Position numbers and translations under genes: made by a program. Below are positions 39,067-49,453 of a stretch of DNA of 64,000 nt, one piece after another. Location: NCBI GenBank assembly GCA_028709385.1, contig JAQVXD010000001.1:124001-188000 (forward strand). The letters run 5' to 3'. A model generated the notes under the pieces. The model ran no database searches. It worked only from the letters and a program-made list of their open reading frames with translations, and was not told the origin of the DNA. The first letter of the stretch is position 1. Each line of letters begins with the position of its first letter. The stretch comes from Fermentimonas sp. GTDB lineage: Bacteria > Bacteroidota > Bacteroidia > Bacteroidales > Dysgonomonadaceae.

Positions 39067-40431
39067 ATGAGAAAATTATTATTAACTGGTTTTCTGGCTA
39101 TAGCAGCTATAGCCGGTGTAAACGCTCAGAAGGCGGGATACGACCCGGTGAATGCGCCTTTCGGACATGGAGAGGACAGCGTAGCCTGTCGTGTTAATTT
39201 AAGTTTGATGCAAACAGCAGCTAAAGCAGAAGCATACGAATCTGCTTTGACGCCATGGGCTTCTGTTTATGAGAACTGCCCGGCTGCAAGTAAAAACACA
39301 TTTATTTACGGTCCCAGAATCTTCAAAGCTCTGTACGAGAAAGAAACAGATGCTGCAAAGAAAAAAGAGTATCTTGATAAGATAATGGAGATATATGATA
39401 ACAGAATAATCTATTTTGGTAATGACGATCCAAAAGAGACTATTATTGCATACAAGACATACGATTATATGGAGTTGATGGGCAACCAGGCCGACCAGAA
39501 GCTGATATATGATTGGTTAGGTGAGGCTGTGCATGGCTTGAAAGATAAAATGTATCCGCTGGATGCATACTCTTATTTCATGGTATCTTCTTTGAGCCTC
39601 TATCTTAACGACAACTCATTAAAAGATCAGTATATTTCAGACTACTTCAATGTTATGAGCTATACTGATGATGCTATCGCAAACGCAAAAGCTGCAAACG
39701 ACGAGGCTAATGCTGATTATTTAGGAGTTGTTCAGGAGGGTATTCAAACCGGATTTGTAAACAGTGGAGCAGGCGATTGTAATACTCTTACAGAATATTA
39801 CGCAGATAAAGTAGAGCCTAACAAAAATAATAAAGAGTTTCTCAGTGAAGTTATAAATGCACTTAGTTCAGTAGGTTGTACAGAATCTGATTTCTATTTC
39901 ACTGTTGCTGAATATCTGCATAGGTTAGAGCCTTCAGCTAATGCTGCTTTAGGTTTGGCAAACAAGAGCCTGAGAGATAAAGACTACGAAACTGCTGTTA
40001 AATATTACGCAGAAGCAGCAAGCCTTGAAAAGGATAAGGTCAGAGCATCTGAATACATGCTGCAGCTTGCAAGTATTTTCTCTAATCAGCGCAATTTTGC
40101 AAGAGCAAGACAATCAGCTTATGATGCGCTGGAATACAACCCAAATAATGGAGATGCATATATATTAATAGCTCAATTATACGCAAGCTCTGCAAATAAT
40201 ATTTTCCCTGAAGCTGAAAAAGCCGGTTTGGTATACTGCGCAGCAGTTGATAAACTTCAAAGAGCAAGATCAGTTGACCCAAGTGTAGCAAGTAAAGCAA
40301 ACAGTCTTATTAATAGCTACTCTGCAAGGTTCCTGGATACTGAAACTGCTTTTATGATGGGTTATAAACCTGGTGAAACAGTATTTATACCGGGTTGGAT
40401 TGGTGAAAATACTACTGTAAGACTTAGATAA
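39067..40431 (+). CDS. Exported tetratricopeptide-repeat protein
   Basis: 454 aa; signal peptide; TPR-like segments (DKDYETAVKYYAEAASLEKDKVRASEYMLQLASIFSNQRNFARARQSAYDALEYNPNNGDAYILIAQLY). Confidence 0.75.
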   Translation: MRKLLLTGFLAIAAIAGVNAQKAGYDPVNAPFGHGEDSVACRVNLSLMQTAAKAEAYESALTPWASVYENCPAASKNTFIYGPRIFKALYEKETDAAKKKEYLDKIMEIYDNRIIYFGNDDPKETIIAYKTYDYMELMGNQADQKLIYDWLGEAVHGLKDKMYPLDAYSYFMVSSLSLYLNDNSLKDQYISDYFNVMSYTDDAIANAKAANDEANADYLGVVQEGIQTGFVNSGAGDCNTLTEYYADKVEPNKNNKEFLSEVINALSSVGCTESDFYFTVAEYLHRLEPSANAALGLANKSLRDKDYETAVKYYAEAASLEKDKVRASEYMLQLASIFSNQRNFARARQSAYDALEYNPNNGDAYILIAQLYASSANNIFPEAEKAGLVYCAAVDKLQRARSVDPSVASKANSLINSYSARFLDTETAFMMGYKPGETVFIPGWIGENTTVRLR

Positions 40432-40451
40432 AACATCAATACACATATATA

Positions 40452-41132
40452 GTGTTGAAACTGCAACACAACATATTAAAATTATGGCGCATGACAACCA
40501 CCTTATCGGTGGTTGTTATGTTGCTTTATCTGGTATCCTGTAACGAAAACAGTGATAAGCTTGTCGACTTTGAATACGATCCCGAAGTAATACCTACAAT
40601 GATTACAGATTCAGCCTATCAACTACTTTCAGATTCGGGTGTAACAAGATATAAGATCTCTTATGATGTTTGGATGGTGTTTGATAAGGCTAAAGAGCCA
40701 TACCAGTATTTTCCTGAAGGTCTTTTTTTAGAGCGATTCACACCTGATTACAGTACAGAGGCAACAGTAAAAGCCGATACTGCATGGTACTTTGATGACA
40801 AAAGACTATGGAAACTAAAGAGTAATGTTCACGTAGAGAACTTGCAGGGTGAGGAGTTTAGAAGCGAAGAACTTTATTGGGATATGGAGAATGGAAGGGT
40901 TTATTCTGACACCTATATCGAAATTAAAAGAAAAGATTCTCAGATAAAAGGTTACGGTTTCGAGTCGAATGAGCAAATGACTGATTACAGAATATTCAGA
41001 CCTCACGACGGGAGACTGCCTTTTGTTGACAGGCCGGTAGTGCCGTCAGACTCACTTAATGAGGACACACCTGATTCTATCTCTAATTCTATAATAGAAG
41101 GTGAACAGGAAGCAGTGATCTTAATGGAGTAA
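40452..41132 (+). CDS. lptC: LPS export ABC transporter periplasmic protein LptC
   Basis: 226 aa; membrane-anchored; RYKISYDVWMVFDKAKEPYQYFPEGLFLERF, DDKRLWKLKSNVHVENLQGEEFRSEELYWD. Confidence 0.78.
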   Translation: MLKLQHNILKLWRMTTTLSVVVMLLYLVSCNENSDKLVDFEYDPEVIPTMITDSAYQLLSDSGVTRYKISYDVWMVFDKAKEPYQYFPEGLFLERFTPDYSTEATVKADTAWYFDDKRLWKLKSNVHVENLQGEEFRSEELYWDMENGRVYSDTYIEIKRKDSQIKGYGFESNEQMTDYRIFRPHDGRLPFVDRPVVPSDSLNEDTPDSISNSIIEGEQEAVILME

Positions 41133-41136
41133 ACAT

Positions 41137-42423
41137 ATGACAAGCACGTTAGAAATAGGATTGTGGATTACTTTTCTTCTCTTGTCGGTCTTTTTTTCAG
41201 GCATGGATATGGCATTTGTTGCATCCGACAAATTGCAGTTTGCAGTCTCCAAGAAAAGCAAGGGTCTTTATAATTTTATGCTTAACAGTATTTATGCCCG
41301 CCCCCGCATGTTTTTGGCAACATTAATGATTGGGAAAGTTATTGCACTTGTACTTTTACTGTATTTTACTATCCTTATAGTATTTAATAATCCCGGTATT
41401 TATTTAAATCAGGAGTGGATTGGTGCTATTCTGGTAATAATATTTTCCACATTAATTATTCTAATATTTGATGAACTAATCCCAAGGACACTGTTTAAAA
41501 AAAATCCCAATTCATGGGTGAAAGCTTTTGCAATACCGGCTTTTATATTCTATGTTTTATTTTATCCGGTTGCATCTGTTTTTATTATAATATCTGAAGG
41601 AATTCTGAGATTATTCGGAATTAAATCTCCTCAGCCAAACGATCAGACATTCAGCAGAGTTGATCTTGATACGTTCGTTAAAAAAAGCATAGATGATCTG
41701 TCAAGAGTAAACGAAATGGATTCAGAAGTGAAGATTTTTCGTAATGCTCTTGATTTCTCATCAGTGAAATTAAGGGACTGTATGGTGCCAAGAGCTGATA
41801 TTGTAGCTGTAAGTATTGAAACAGATGTTGATACTCTTAAAGAGAGATTCATTGAAACAGGTATTTCCAGAATTCTGGTGTATAAGGAAGACATCGACGA
41901 CATAGCCGGCTATATACATATGTGGGAGATTTTCTCGCATCCCGAGGACTGGACCGATAATATCACATCAATTTCATTCGTTCCTGAGAGTATGCAGGCA
42001 AGTAAGCTCATGAGCGACCTGATGTTGCAACGCAAAAGTATTGCGGTTGTAGTTGATGAATTTGGCGGGACGTCCGGCATTGTAACCATGGAAGATCTGG
42101 TAGAGGAGATTTTTGGTGAGATTGAGGATGAGTATGATGTTAAATCCAAATTCGTAAAAGAGGAGACAAAAGGTCAGTACGTACTTTCGGGGCGCGTAGA
42201 GATTGATCATCTTAATGAAATTTATAACCTTGAAATACCGGAATCAGATGAGTATTCAACAGTTGCAGGGTTTCTTCTTCACCATACACAACGATTCCCT
42301 AAAACGTACGAAACGGTTGTGATAGGTGACTATACATTCAAAATACTTAAGGTTACAGATCGCAAAATTGAAGTTGTACGACTGATAACTGACAATAGCA
42401 AAGAGGTTGAAACATCAGACTAA
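41137..42423 (+). CDS. CNNM/CBS/CorC-HlyC domain transporter-associated protein (GldE-like hemolysin family)
   Basis: 428 aa; N-term membrane CNNM domain, CBS pair (DCMVPRADIVAV, VVVDEFGGTSGIVTMEDLVEEIFGEIEDEYD), C-term transporter-associated domain. Confidence 0.88.
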   Translation: MTSTLEIGLWITFLLLSVFFSGMDMAFVASDKLQFAVSKKSKGLYNFMLNSIYARPRMFLATLMIGKVIALVLLLYFTILIVFNNPGIYLNQEWIGAILVIIFSTLIILIFDELIPRTLFKKNPNSWVKAFAIPAFIFYVLFYPVASVFIIISEGILRLFGIKSPQPNDQTFSRVDLDTFVKKSIDDLSRVNEMDSEVKIFRNALDFSSVKLRDCMVPRADIVAVSIETDVDTLKERFIETGISRILVYKEDIDDIAGYIHMWEIFSHPEDWTDNITSISFVPESMQASKLMSDLMLQRKSIAVVVDEFGGTSGIVTMEDLVEEIFGEIEDEYDVKSKFVKEETKGQYVLSGRVEIDHLNEIYNLEIPESDEYSTVAGFLLHHTQRFPKTYETVVIGDYTFKILKVTDRKIEVVRLITDNSKEVETSD

Positions 42424-42549
42424 TATTTAATATGCACTTTTTTAGAATAAAATAATATACTTATCTGCTTTATTTTTACTAACTTCGTGCCCTAATTTGA
42501 ACAAACATATATTTTAACGTTTAATTGAAACAGACTAATAGTTATTTAG

Positions 42550-44679
42550 ATGGCAACTTTACAAAACATCAGAAATAAAGGACCACTGCTGGTCATTGTC
42601 ATAGGTGTAGCTCTGCTAGCCTTTGTATTAGGAGACCTTTTTAGTTCGGGATCATTGCTTGTTGGGAAAGCGAGAGACAGAGCTTTTGTTGTAAACGGAG
42701 AAGTTATTACAACTCAAGATTATTCCAGTAAAATCACCGAATTTGAGGAGTTCCAGAAAATGATCAGCGGACAATCTTCGCTTGATGAAAACATTTCATT
42801 ACAAATCCGTGAAGCAGTTTATCAACAAATGGTTCGCGACAGATTGCTTGAAGATCAGGCAGGTGATCTCGGACTTGTGGTAACTAAGGAGGAGATAAAT
42901 GATCTTGTTCACGGACAATCAATTTCGCCTATTTTACAACAACTGCCTTTTTTTCTTGATCCTCAGACCGGTGTATTCAGCCGTACAGCATTAGTACAGT
43001 TTTTAAATGTGATTAATACTCCAAGCCCTAATCCACAGGAACAGGTATTAGTGGATCAGTACAAATCTTTGTGGTTGTTTATCGAGAACATGGTAAAGAC
43101 TCAGCGTCTTGAGGAAAAGTATATCTCACTGCTTACTAATTCAGTAATCGTTAATGATATTGAGGCAAAGAAGACTTTCGACCTATCGCAGCAGAATGCA
43201 GATGTCGAATATGTTATGAAGAGTTATTTTACCGTTCCGGACTCTGCTGTAACAGTAACTGATAAAGAAATCAAAGACTTTTACAATAAAAATAAAAAGT
43301 CCTTCAAACTTGAAGCTCCTATAGTGAAGATTTCATATTTCACTAAAGAGATTGTTCCAAGTGATGAGGATTTTGCTGCAATAGAGGAGCAGTCACAGAT
43401 TGCTTATACACAATTGCAGTCTGCAACAAATCCTGCAACTGTAGTAGCAGATTATTCCGATACACCATATCGCGACGTTTTTTTGGGTGAAAACCTGCTT
43501 ACCCCTTCTCAGCTTGATTTCGCAAGAACTGCAAATGTATCTGACATTTATGGCCCTGTACGTGAAGGCGATTCATTCCAGCTCTATAAGCTGATAAATA
43601 AAACTGTTTCTCCTGATTCAGTATATCTGAGTATGATGGCTGTGCCTAATTCTACAATGGTAGGACAGGATTCAGTAATTACACAGTTTGTTGACAGTAT
43701 TTATAATGCAATCAACAACGGAGAACCGTTTGCTGCTGTTGCTAATAGTCTTAATCCTCAATCTAACGGAGGTGATGTTGGCTGGGCAAGAGAGATTGAT
43801 CTTCTGCCTTTCGGAAAGGAAATGGTAGTGGCTGCATTCAGCGCACCTGTGGGTCAGCCGGTAAAAATATCTTTACCCGGACAGCAGGTAATATTCCAGG
43901 TTGAGCAAAAAACAAGTCCTGTCAACAAGTTTAAACTTGCAGTAGTAAACATGCCTGTTGTGCCAAGTGAGAAGACTTCAAATAATATTGACAACGAATT
44001 AAATCAGTTCGTTTCAGCGCCTAATGTAGGTAAGGACTTTAATCAGCTTGCATCAGAAGCAGGTTATATGGTTATTCCTAATATGTCATTCTCTGCAAAT
44101 GATTTCTCTTTGGGACAAATTCCAAGTTCACGTCAGGTAATTACCTGGGCTGCTAACCAGAAGGAGATAGGTGCAGTTAGAAAATTCGACCTTACAAATC
44201 TGAGGATTGTAGCCCGTGTGGATGAAATAATACCTTCAGGTACCACACCGCTGTCAGAGGTTTCAGACATAATTCGTACACAGTTTGTAAATCAGAAGAA
44301 GGCAGAAAAAATAATAGCAGATCTGGAGCAGCAAAGCCTGACTTCATTGGAAGCTTATGTAGAAGCAATGAATTCCAGAGTGGATTCAGTTCGTTTTGTT
44401 AACTTCACAACTCAGAATGTTGTAGGTCTGGGATTTGAACCTGTTGTTAATGCAGTCTCTTCATTTGCACCGCTTAATACTGTTGTCGGACCAATGGAAG
44501 GAAATATGGGTGTGTTTGTGGCAAAAGTTGCAAACCGTTCAGAAGGAAGTGCAGAATATAATGATAAAGAACAAAAAGAATCAATGTTAAACAACAACGC
44601 ATACAGATTGCAGATGCAGGCTGTAGAGACTCTTAAGAATGAGTTGGGTGTTGAAGATAACAGATATAGGTTCTTCTGA
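42550..44679 (+). CDS. SurA/PpiD-like periplasmic peptidylprolyl isomerase (SurA_N-like + parvulin domain)
   Basis: 709 aa; N-terminal TM; MATLQNIRNKGPLLVIVIGVALLAFVLGDLF, NGEVITTQDYSSKI; PPIase-type segment NPQSNGGDVGWAREIDLLPFGKEMVVAAFSAPVGQP. Confidence 0.87.
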   Translation: MATLQNIRNKGPLLVIVIGVALLAFVLGDLFSSGSLLVGKARDRAFVVNGEVITTQDYSSKITEFEEFQKMISGQSSLDENISLQIREAVYQQMVRDRLLEDQAGDLGLVVTKEEINDLVHGQSISPILQQLPFFLDPQTGVFSRTALVQFLNVINTPSPNPQEQVLVDQYKSLWLFIENMVKTQRLEEKYISLLTNSVIVNDIEAKKTFDLSQQNADVEYVMKSYFTVPDSAVTVTDKEIKDFYNKNKKSFKLEAPIVKISYFTKEIVPSDEDFAAIEEQSQIAYTQLQSATNPATVVADYSDTPYRDVFLGENLLTPSQLDFARTANVSDIYGPVREGDSFQLYKLINKTVSPDSVYLSMMAVPNSTMVGQDSVITQFVDSIYNAINNGEPFAAVANSLNPQSNGGDVGWAREIDLLPFGKEMVVAAFSAPVGQPVKISLPGQQVIFQVEQKTSPVNKFKLAVVNMPVVPSEKTSNNIDNELNQFVSAPNVGKDFNQLASEAGYMVIPNMSFSANDFSLGQIPSSRQVITWAANQKEIGAVRKFDLTNLRIVARVDEIIPSGTTPLSEVSDIIRTQFVNQKKAEKIIADLEQQSLTSLEAYVEAMNSRVDSVRFVNFTTQNVVGLGFEPVVNAVSSFAPLNTVVGPMEGNMGVFVAKVANRSEGSAEYNDKEQKESMLNNNAYRLQMQAVETLKNELGVEDNRYRFF

Positions 44680-44730
44680 TATATATATAAATATATTAAC
44701 AAAGGACTTAACAGTCCGGCAAGTAAATAA

Positions 44731-44760
44731 TAAGGGCCGTTCCATTTGGAGCGGCCCTTA
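44731..44760. terminator. Bidirectional hairpin terminator between convergent PPIase gene and pfp
   Basis: TAAGGGCCGTTCC-ATTT-GGAGCGGCCCTTA, GC-rich stem with one G-T mismatch, AT-rich flanks, between convergent genes. Confidence 0.75.
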
Positions 44761-44784
44761 TATATAAATATATCAGGAAAGGAA

Positions 44785-46446
44785 TTAGAAACTGATCTCT
44801 CCTGTTTGTTCCAGTTGCAATGTTTTGCTTGGTTGATCACATACCTCGGTAGGACCAAAATACTGTATAGGTCCCGGATATACGTAGTCAGTATGTATTG
44901 CCCATTCGTCGCGGTTCTCTTTGAAATATAAGAAAGGAGCACCATCCAGCTTAACCAAAGCTTTTTGAATTACAGGTTTCATTTCACCGTGACGACGTTC
45001 CAGGTTAAGCATCATTGTGATAGGTACACCACCGGCAATCCATTCTGCTGCAGGTGCTGTAGTATTTCTCACAGACGACATATAACCTGTTTTACCTGAT
45101 GCTACAAGCATTGAAGCTGTGTAGCCAAGTGAATAGCAGTAGTCGGCGTCATAGTTGGAAGGAGCGGCACAACGACCCTCATAACCGAAGAAATGAGTAA
45201 TACTTGCAAATTTGCCACTATATTTACCCTCCTTAGCCCATTGACTAAGCTTTTTGCCAACCATTTCAGTAAGCAGTTTTTCAGTTTCAATCAGAGAAAC
45301 CTGTACGTTACCGTGCGGGTCACGGTCGAGTGTTAACTGACGTGCAACTGACTCCGGCAGGCTCGCATATATCTCTGAGTTTTCAGGAGACAATTTGCTG
45401 ATGATGTACTCGCGCTTACCTGAGCGGCGTACAAGATCAAACTCTTCCTGGTTATGAGCAAGGAAATCGTTTAATTCGCTAATTAGGTTCTTCATTGCCG
45501 GTATGAATTCAATTAAACCTTCAGGAATAATTACAGTACCGTAATTTAAACCCTTATCAGCACGTTTTGCAATAATACCGGCGATATATTCAATGATATC
45601 ATCAAGGGATAAACCTTTTTCTTCAACCTCTTCTGATATTATACAAACATTTGGGTGTGTCTGAAGAGCACATTCCAATGCTATGTGTGATGCTGAGCGA
45701 CCCATAACCTTGATGAAGTGCCAGTATTTGCGTGCAGAGTTACAGTCACGCTGAATATTACCGATCAATTCAGAATAAACTTTACAAGCAGTGTCAAATC
45801 CGAAAGATGTTTCAATCTGATCATTTTTAAGGTCACCGTCAATTGTTTTCGGACATCCCAAAACCTGCACATCCGCATCAATTGATTTGTAGTATTCTGC
45901 CAACACGCATGCGTTTGTATTAGAGTCATCTCCTCCGATAATAACAAGTGCTTTTATATCAAGTTTCTTGAGGATAATAAGTCCTTTGTCAAACTGTTCT
46001 TTAGTTTCAAGTTTAGTACGTCCTGAACCGATAATATCAAAACCTCCCGTATTTCTGTATTCATCAATTATTTCACCGGTAAGTTCTTTATACTGATGGT
46101 CAATTAATCCGGCAGGTCCAAGAATGAAACCATATAATTTACTGTCTTTATGCAAGCGTTTGATACCGTCAAAAATTCCGGCAATAACATTATGTCCACC
46201 CGGAGCTTGTCCTCCCGACAATATAACTCCTACATTTATAGGTTCAGGAGTTCCTGTTTCTCCGTCAGCCTGTTCAAAAGTTACAATTGGCAGACCATAT
46301 GTGTTTGGGAATAATTCCTTTATCTCTGCATGGTCAGCCACAGACTCTGTAGCAGCACCTTCTGCTATTTTCACGTTGCCTTTAAGTCCTTCGGGCATTT
46401 TAGGGACATAATCAGTCCTTGCAATTTGTAAAGCGCTTTTAGTCAT
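44785..46446 (-). CDS. pfp: Diphosphate--fructose-6-phosphate 1-phosphotransferase (PPi-dependent PFK)
   Basis: 553 aa; VGVILSGGQAPGGHNVIAG, VIIGGDDSNTNACVLAEYY, GCPKTIDGDLKND, VMGRSASHIALECALQTHPN. Confidence 0.93.
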   Translation of the reverse strand: MTKSALQIARTDYVPKMPEGLKGNVKIAEGAATESVADHAEIKELFPNTYGLPIVTFEQADGETGTPEPINVGVILSGGQAPGGHNVIAGIFDGIKRLHKDSKLYGFILGPAGLIDHQYKELTGEIIDEYRNTGGFDIIGSGRTKLETKEQFDKGLIILKKLDIKALVIIGGDDSNTNACVLAEYYKSIDADVQVLGCPKTIDGDLKNDQIETSFGFDTACKVYSELIGNIQRDCNSARKYWHFIKVMGRSASHIALECALQTHPNVCIISEEVEEKGLSLDDIIEYIAGIIAKRADKGLNYGTVIIPEGLIEFIPAMKNLISELNDFLAHNQEEFDLVRRSGKREYIISKLSPENSEIYASLPESVARQLTLDRDPHGNVQVSLIETEKLLTEMVGKKLSQWAKEGKYSGKFASITHFFGYEGRCAAPSNYDADYCYSLGYTASMLVASGKTGYMSSVRNTTAPAAEWIAGGVPITMMLNLERRHGEMKPVIQKALVKLDGAPFLYFKENRDEWAIHTDYVYPGPIQYFGPTEVCDQPSKTLQLEQTGEISF

Positions 46447-46549
46447 GAAATTTGAAATTTATTAATTCTCTTGTTAATACTTATCTCTTGTTAATTGCTT
46501 AATTGATAAGTTTATTTGGGTTGCCAAATATACTATTTTTTCGTCAAAT

Positions 46550-46586
46550 TATCATTGAAATTATCTAACTATCATTGAATTTATAT
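46550..46586. repeat. Short direct repeat TATCATTGAA at 20-bp spacing in divergent pfp/sucA intergenic region
   Basis: TATCATTGAAATTAT at 46550 and TATCATTGAATTTAT at 46570. Confidence 0.6.
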
Positions 46587-46654
46587 CTATTATTTGTTTT
46601 TAATGAACAATTTAGCCTTCTTTACTATTTATATATAAAAAGATTTATTTACCA

Positions 46655-49378
46655 ATGAATACCGGAAATGATTTCGATTCAATGGAGATCGAAGCAATAG
46701 AGGATTTGTATAAAAAATACAAGGAATCACCCGAAAGTGTTGATGAAAGTTTTCGTTATTACTTTCAAGGCTTTGATTTAGCCATAACCCGCTTCCCATT
46801 AAAGCCTTATGAGAAAAATGGCAGTGCAGAGCATTCTCCCAAAGAGTTGAATGTAATGAGGCTGATAACTGCTTATCGGAGAAGAGGGCACCTATTTACA
46901 AAAACCAATCCCGTAAGAACACGAAGGAGTTATAGCCCTACTCTTGCAATAGAAAATTTCGATCTGACAGAGAAAGATCTTGATTTAGTATTTGAAGCGG
47001 GGAATGAGGTCGGACTCGGCAGAACCACTCTTCGTGAAATAATAAAGCTCCTTGAAGAGACTTATTGCGCTTCAATTGGAGTGGAATATCGTTATATGAC
47101 CAATCCTGACAAAGTGAAATGGCTTCAGGAGAAAATGGAAAACTCCAGAAACAGTGAAGAGCTGTCAAGAGAGAAGAAATTGCATATACTCGATTTATTA
47201 GTTGAAGCTTCCGGATTTGAAGACTACATGCATAAAAAGTTTGTAGGTCAGAAGCGTTTCTCGCTTGAAGGCTCAGAATCAATTATCCCGGCTCTGGATG
47301 CAATAATTTCAAGGGGCGGGGAGTACAATGTAAATGATATAGTTATAGGGATGGCGCATCGCGGAAGGCTTAACGTGCTCACTAATATAATGAAGAAGCC
47401 TTACTCCCAGGTGTTCCGTGAATTCAACGCGCAAAATTATGAAGAGGAGATAAAATATGGTGATGTTAAATACCATCTGGGTTATAGCAGTACTATAGAT
47501 TATGAAGGCCGCACCATTTCTGTAAACCTTGCTCCAAATCCGTCACATCTCGAAGCGGTGGGACCTGTTGTACAAGGTATAGCGCGCGCTAAACTGGAGA
47601 ATGATCATAACCTTAATTATGATGAAGTACTACCTATCTTGGTTCACGGAGATGCAGCTATTGCCGGACAGGGTGTAGTATATGAAACCATTCAGTTCTC
47701 AAAACTTGGCGGTTATAGTACCGGAGGCACAATTCATGTAGTAATTAATAACCAGGTAGGATTCACAACTAACTATCTGCAGGCAAGATCCAGTACATAT
47801 TGTACTGACATAGCCAAAGTAACTCAGTCTCCCGTATTTCATGTTAATGGAGATGACCCCGAAGCAATGGTATTCGTAGCTAAATTAGCTCTCGAATTTC
47901 GTCAGGAGTTCAATACAGATGTTTTTATAGATCTTCTTTCTTATAGGAAATACGGTCATAATGAGGGAGATGAGCCACGCTTCACTCAGCCTGAACTTTA
48001 CGATATTATTGCAAAGCATAAAAATCCCCGTGATATATATGCCGATAAACTCATAGCAGAGAATGTGGTTGATGCCAGGGATTTTGATAAAATGGTAGCC
48101 GACTTCCATAGCGTACTTGATAAATCTTATGAGGTCTCGCTGAAGTCAGACAAATTAAACTTTCAACCCTTTTTGTCCGATAAAAACAGTCATTTAAGAT
48201 TACCTGCAACAGAAGACTTTGAAAATACAACAGAAACAAAGGTATCCCGTGAACTCTTCTTGGAGGTGGCAAAGCGTATTACAACATTACCTGATGACAG
48301 ACAGTTTTTCAATAAAACCACAAGACTCTTTTCCCAGCGTGCAGCAATGATAAAGGAGGATTCTTACGATTGGGCAATGGGTGAACTCATGGCATATGCC
48401 ACGCTTGCCAAGGAGATGGTTCCGGTACGTTTAAGCGGCCAGGATTCAGAGCGGGGAACATTCTCTCACCGCCACGCAGAAATAGTTACCGAAGATGACG
48501 GCACTGATAAATATTTCCCACTTAAAAACCTGGGAGGAGAGCAGGCGCCTGTAAGAGTTTATAACTCAATGCTGAGCGAATACGGAATACTGGGATTCGA
48601 GTATGGATACTCACTTGCTTTTCCTGACGGCCTGACAATCTGGGAAGCTCAGTTCGGCGATTTTTATAATGTCGGCCAGGTTATAGTTGATCAGTACATA
48701 TCCTCAGCGCAGGAGAAATGGGGTTTAAAATCAGGACTCATAATGTTTCTGCCTCACGGTTACGAAGGGCAGGGGGCAGAGCATTCAAGCGGGAGAATTG
48801 AGCGCTTCCTGGGGCTATGTGGCAATAACAACATGCAGGTGGTAAATTGCACTACACCCGCTAATTTCTTTCATGTCATCCGCCGGCAAATGCATCGTGA
48901 TTTCAGAATACCGCTAATAATATTTACACCCAAAAGCTTGCTGAGGCACCCTGAATGTACATCAACGTTATCAGATTTCACCGAAGGCAGATTTCAGGAA
49001 GTGATTGAAGATAAAGAGATTCAGTCCAAGTCGCACATAAAGAGACTGCTCCTCTGCACCGGTAAAATTTACTACGAATTAAAAGAAGCCCGTAAAGAAA
49101 AGAATGCTAAAAATGTGTCAATAGTACGACTTGAGCAACTTTATCCATTTCCCGAAAAGCAGATCAGTGATCTTATCAAAAGTTACCCCAAAAATACCGA
49201 ACTTATCTGGGTTCAGGAGGAGCCGTTAAATATGGGAGCATCTCTATATGTAAAACAGAAGATGGAAGATTATAATATCAGAGTAATAAGTCGCCCTGCA
49301 AGTGGTGTTACGGCAGAAGGGCTAACTGCACTGCACAAAGTTAACCAGGCTGTAATCATCAACCATGCTTTTGAATAA
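46655..49378 (+). CDS. sucA: 2-oxoglutarate dehydrogenase E1 component
   Basis: 907 aa; NDIVIGMAHRGRLNVL, VHGDAAIAGQGVVYET, SYRKYGHNEGDEPRFTQP, LPHGYEGQGAEHSSGRIERFL. Confidence 0.95.
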   Translation: MNTGNDFDSMEIEAIEDLYKKYKESPESVDESFRYYFQGFDLAITRFPLKPYEKNGSAEHSPKELNVMRLITAYRRRGHLFTKTNPVRTRRSYSPTLAIENFDLTEKDLDLVFEAGNEVGLGRTTLREIIKLLEETYCASIGVEYRYMTNPDKVKWLQEKMENSRNSEELSREKKLHILDLLVEASGFEDYMHKKFVGQKRFSLEGSESIIPALDAIISRGGEYNVNDIVIGMAHRGRLNVLTNIMKKPYSQVFREFNAQNYEEEIKYGDVKYHLGYSSTIDYEGRTISVNLAPNPSHLEAVGPVVQGIARAKLENDHNLNYDEVLPILVHGDAAIAGQGVVYETIQFSKLGGYSTGGTIHVVINNQVGFTTNYLQARSSTYCTDIAKVTQSPVFHVNGDDPEAMVFVAKLALEFRQEFNTDVFIDLLSYRKYGHNEGDEPRFTQPELYDIIAKHKNPRDIYADKLIAENVVDARDFDKMVADFHSVLDKSYEVSLKSDKLNFQPFLSDKNSHLRLPATEDFENTTETKVSRELFLEVAKRITTLPDDRQFFNKTTRLFSQRAAMIKEDSYDWAMGELMAYATLAKEMVPVRLSGQDSERGTFSHRHAEIVTEDDGTDKYFPLKNLGGEQAPVRVYNSMLSEYGILGFEYGYSLAFPDGLTIWEAQFGDFYNVGQVIVDQYISSAQEKWGLKSGLIMFLPHGYEGQGAEHSSGRIERFLGLCGNNNMQVVNCTTPANFFHVIRRQMHRDFRIPLIIFTPKSLLRHPECTSTLSDFTEGRFQEVIEDKEIQSKSHIKRLLLCTGKIYYELKEARKEKNAKNVSIVRLEQLYPFPEKQISDLIKSYPKNTELIWVQEEPLNMGASLYVKQKMEDYNIRVISRPASGVTAEGLTALHKVNQAVIINHAFE

Positions 49379-49453
49379 ATTCCATATTATACTATCGAGA
49401 GTGAAAAAATAATCATGAGAAATATCTAATCTCAATAAAAAGAAAACCAAGTA

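Noticed and set aside
44412-44945. 177-aa - strand ORF spanning the convergent PPIase/pfp ends
   Set aside because: Covers the bidirectional terminator and antisense of the PPIase gene; no family features.
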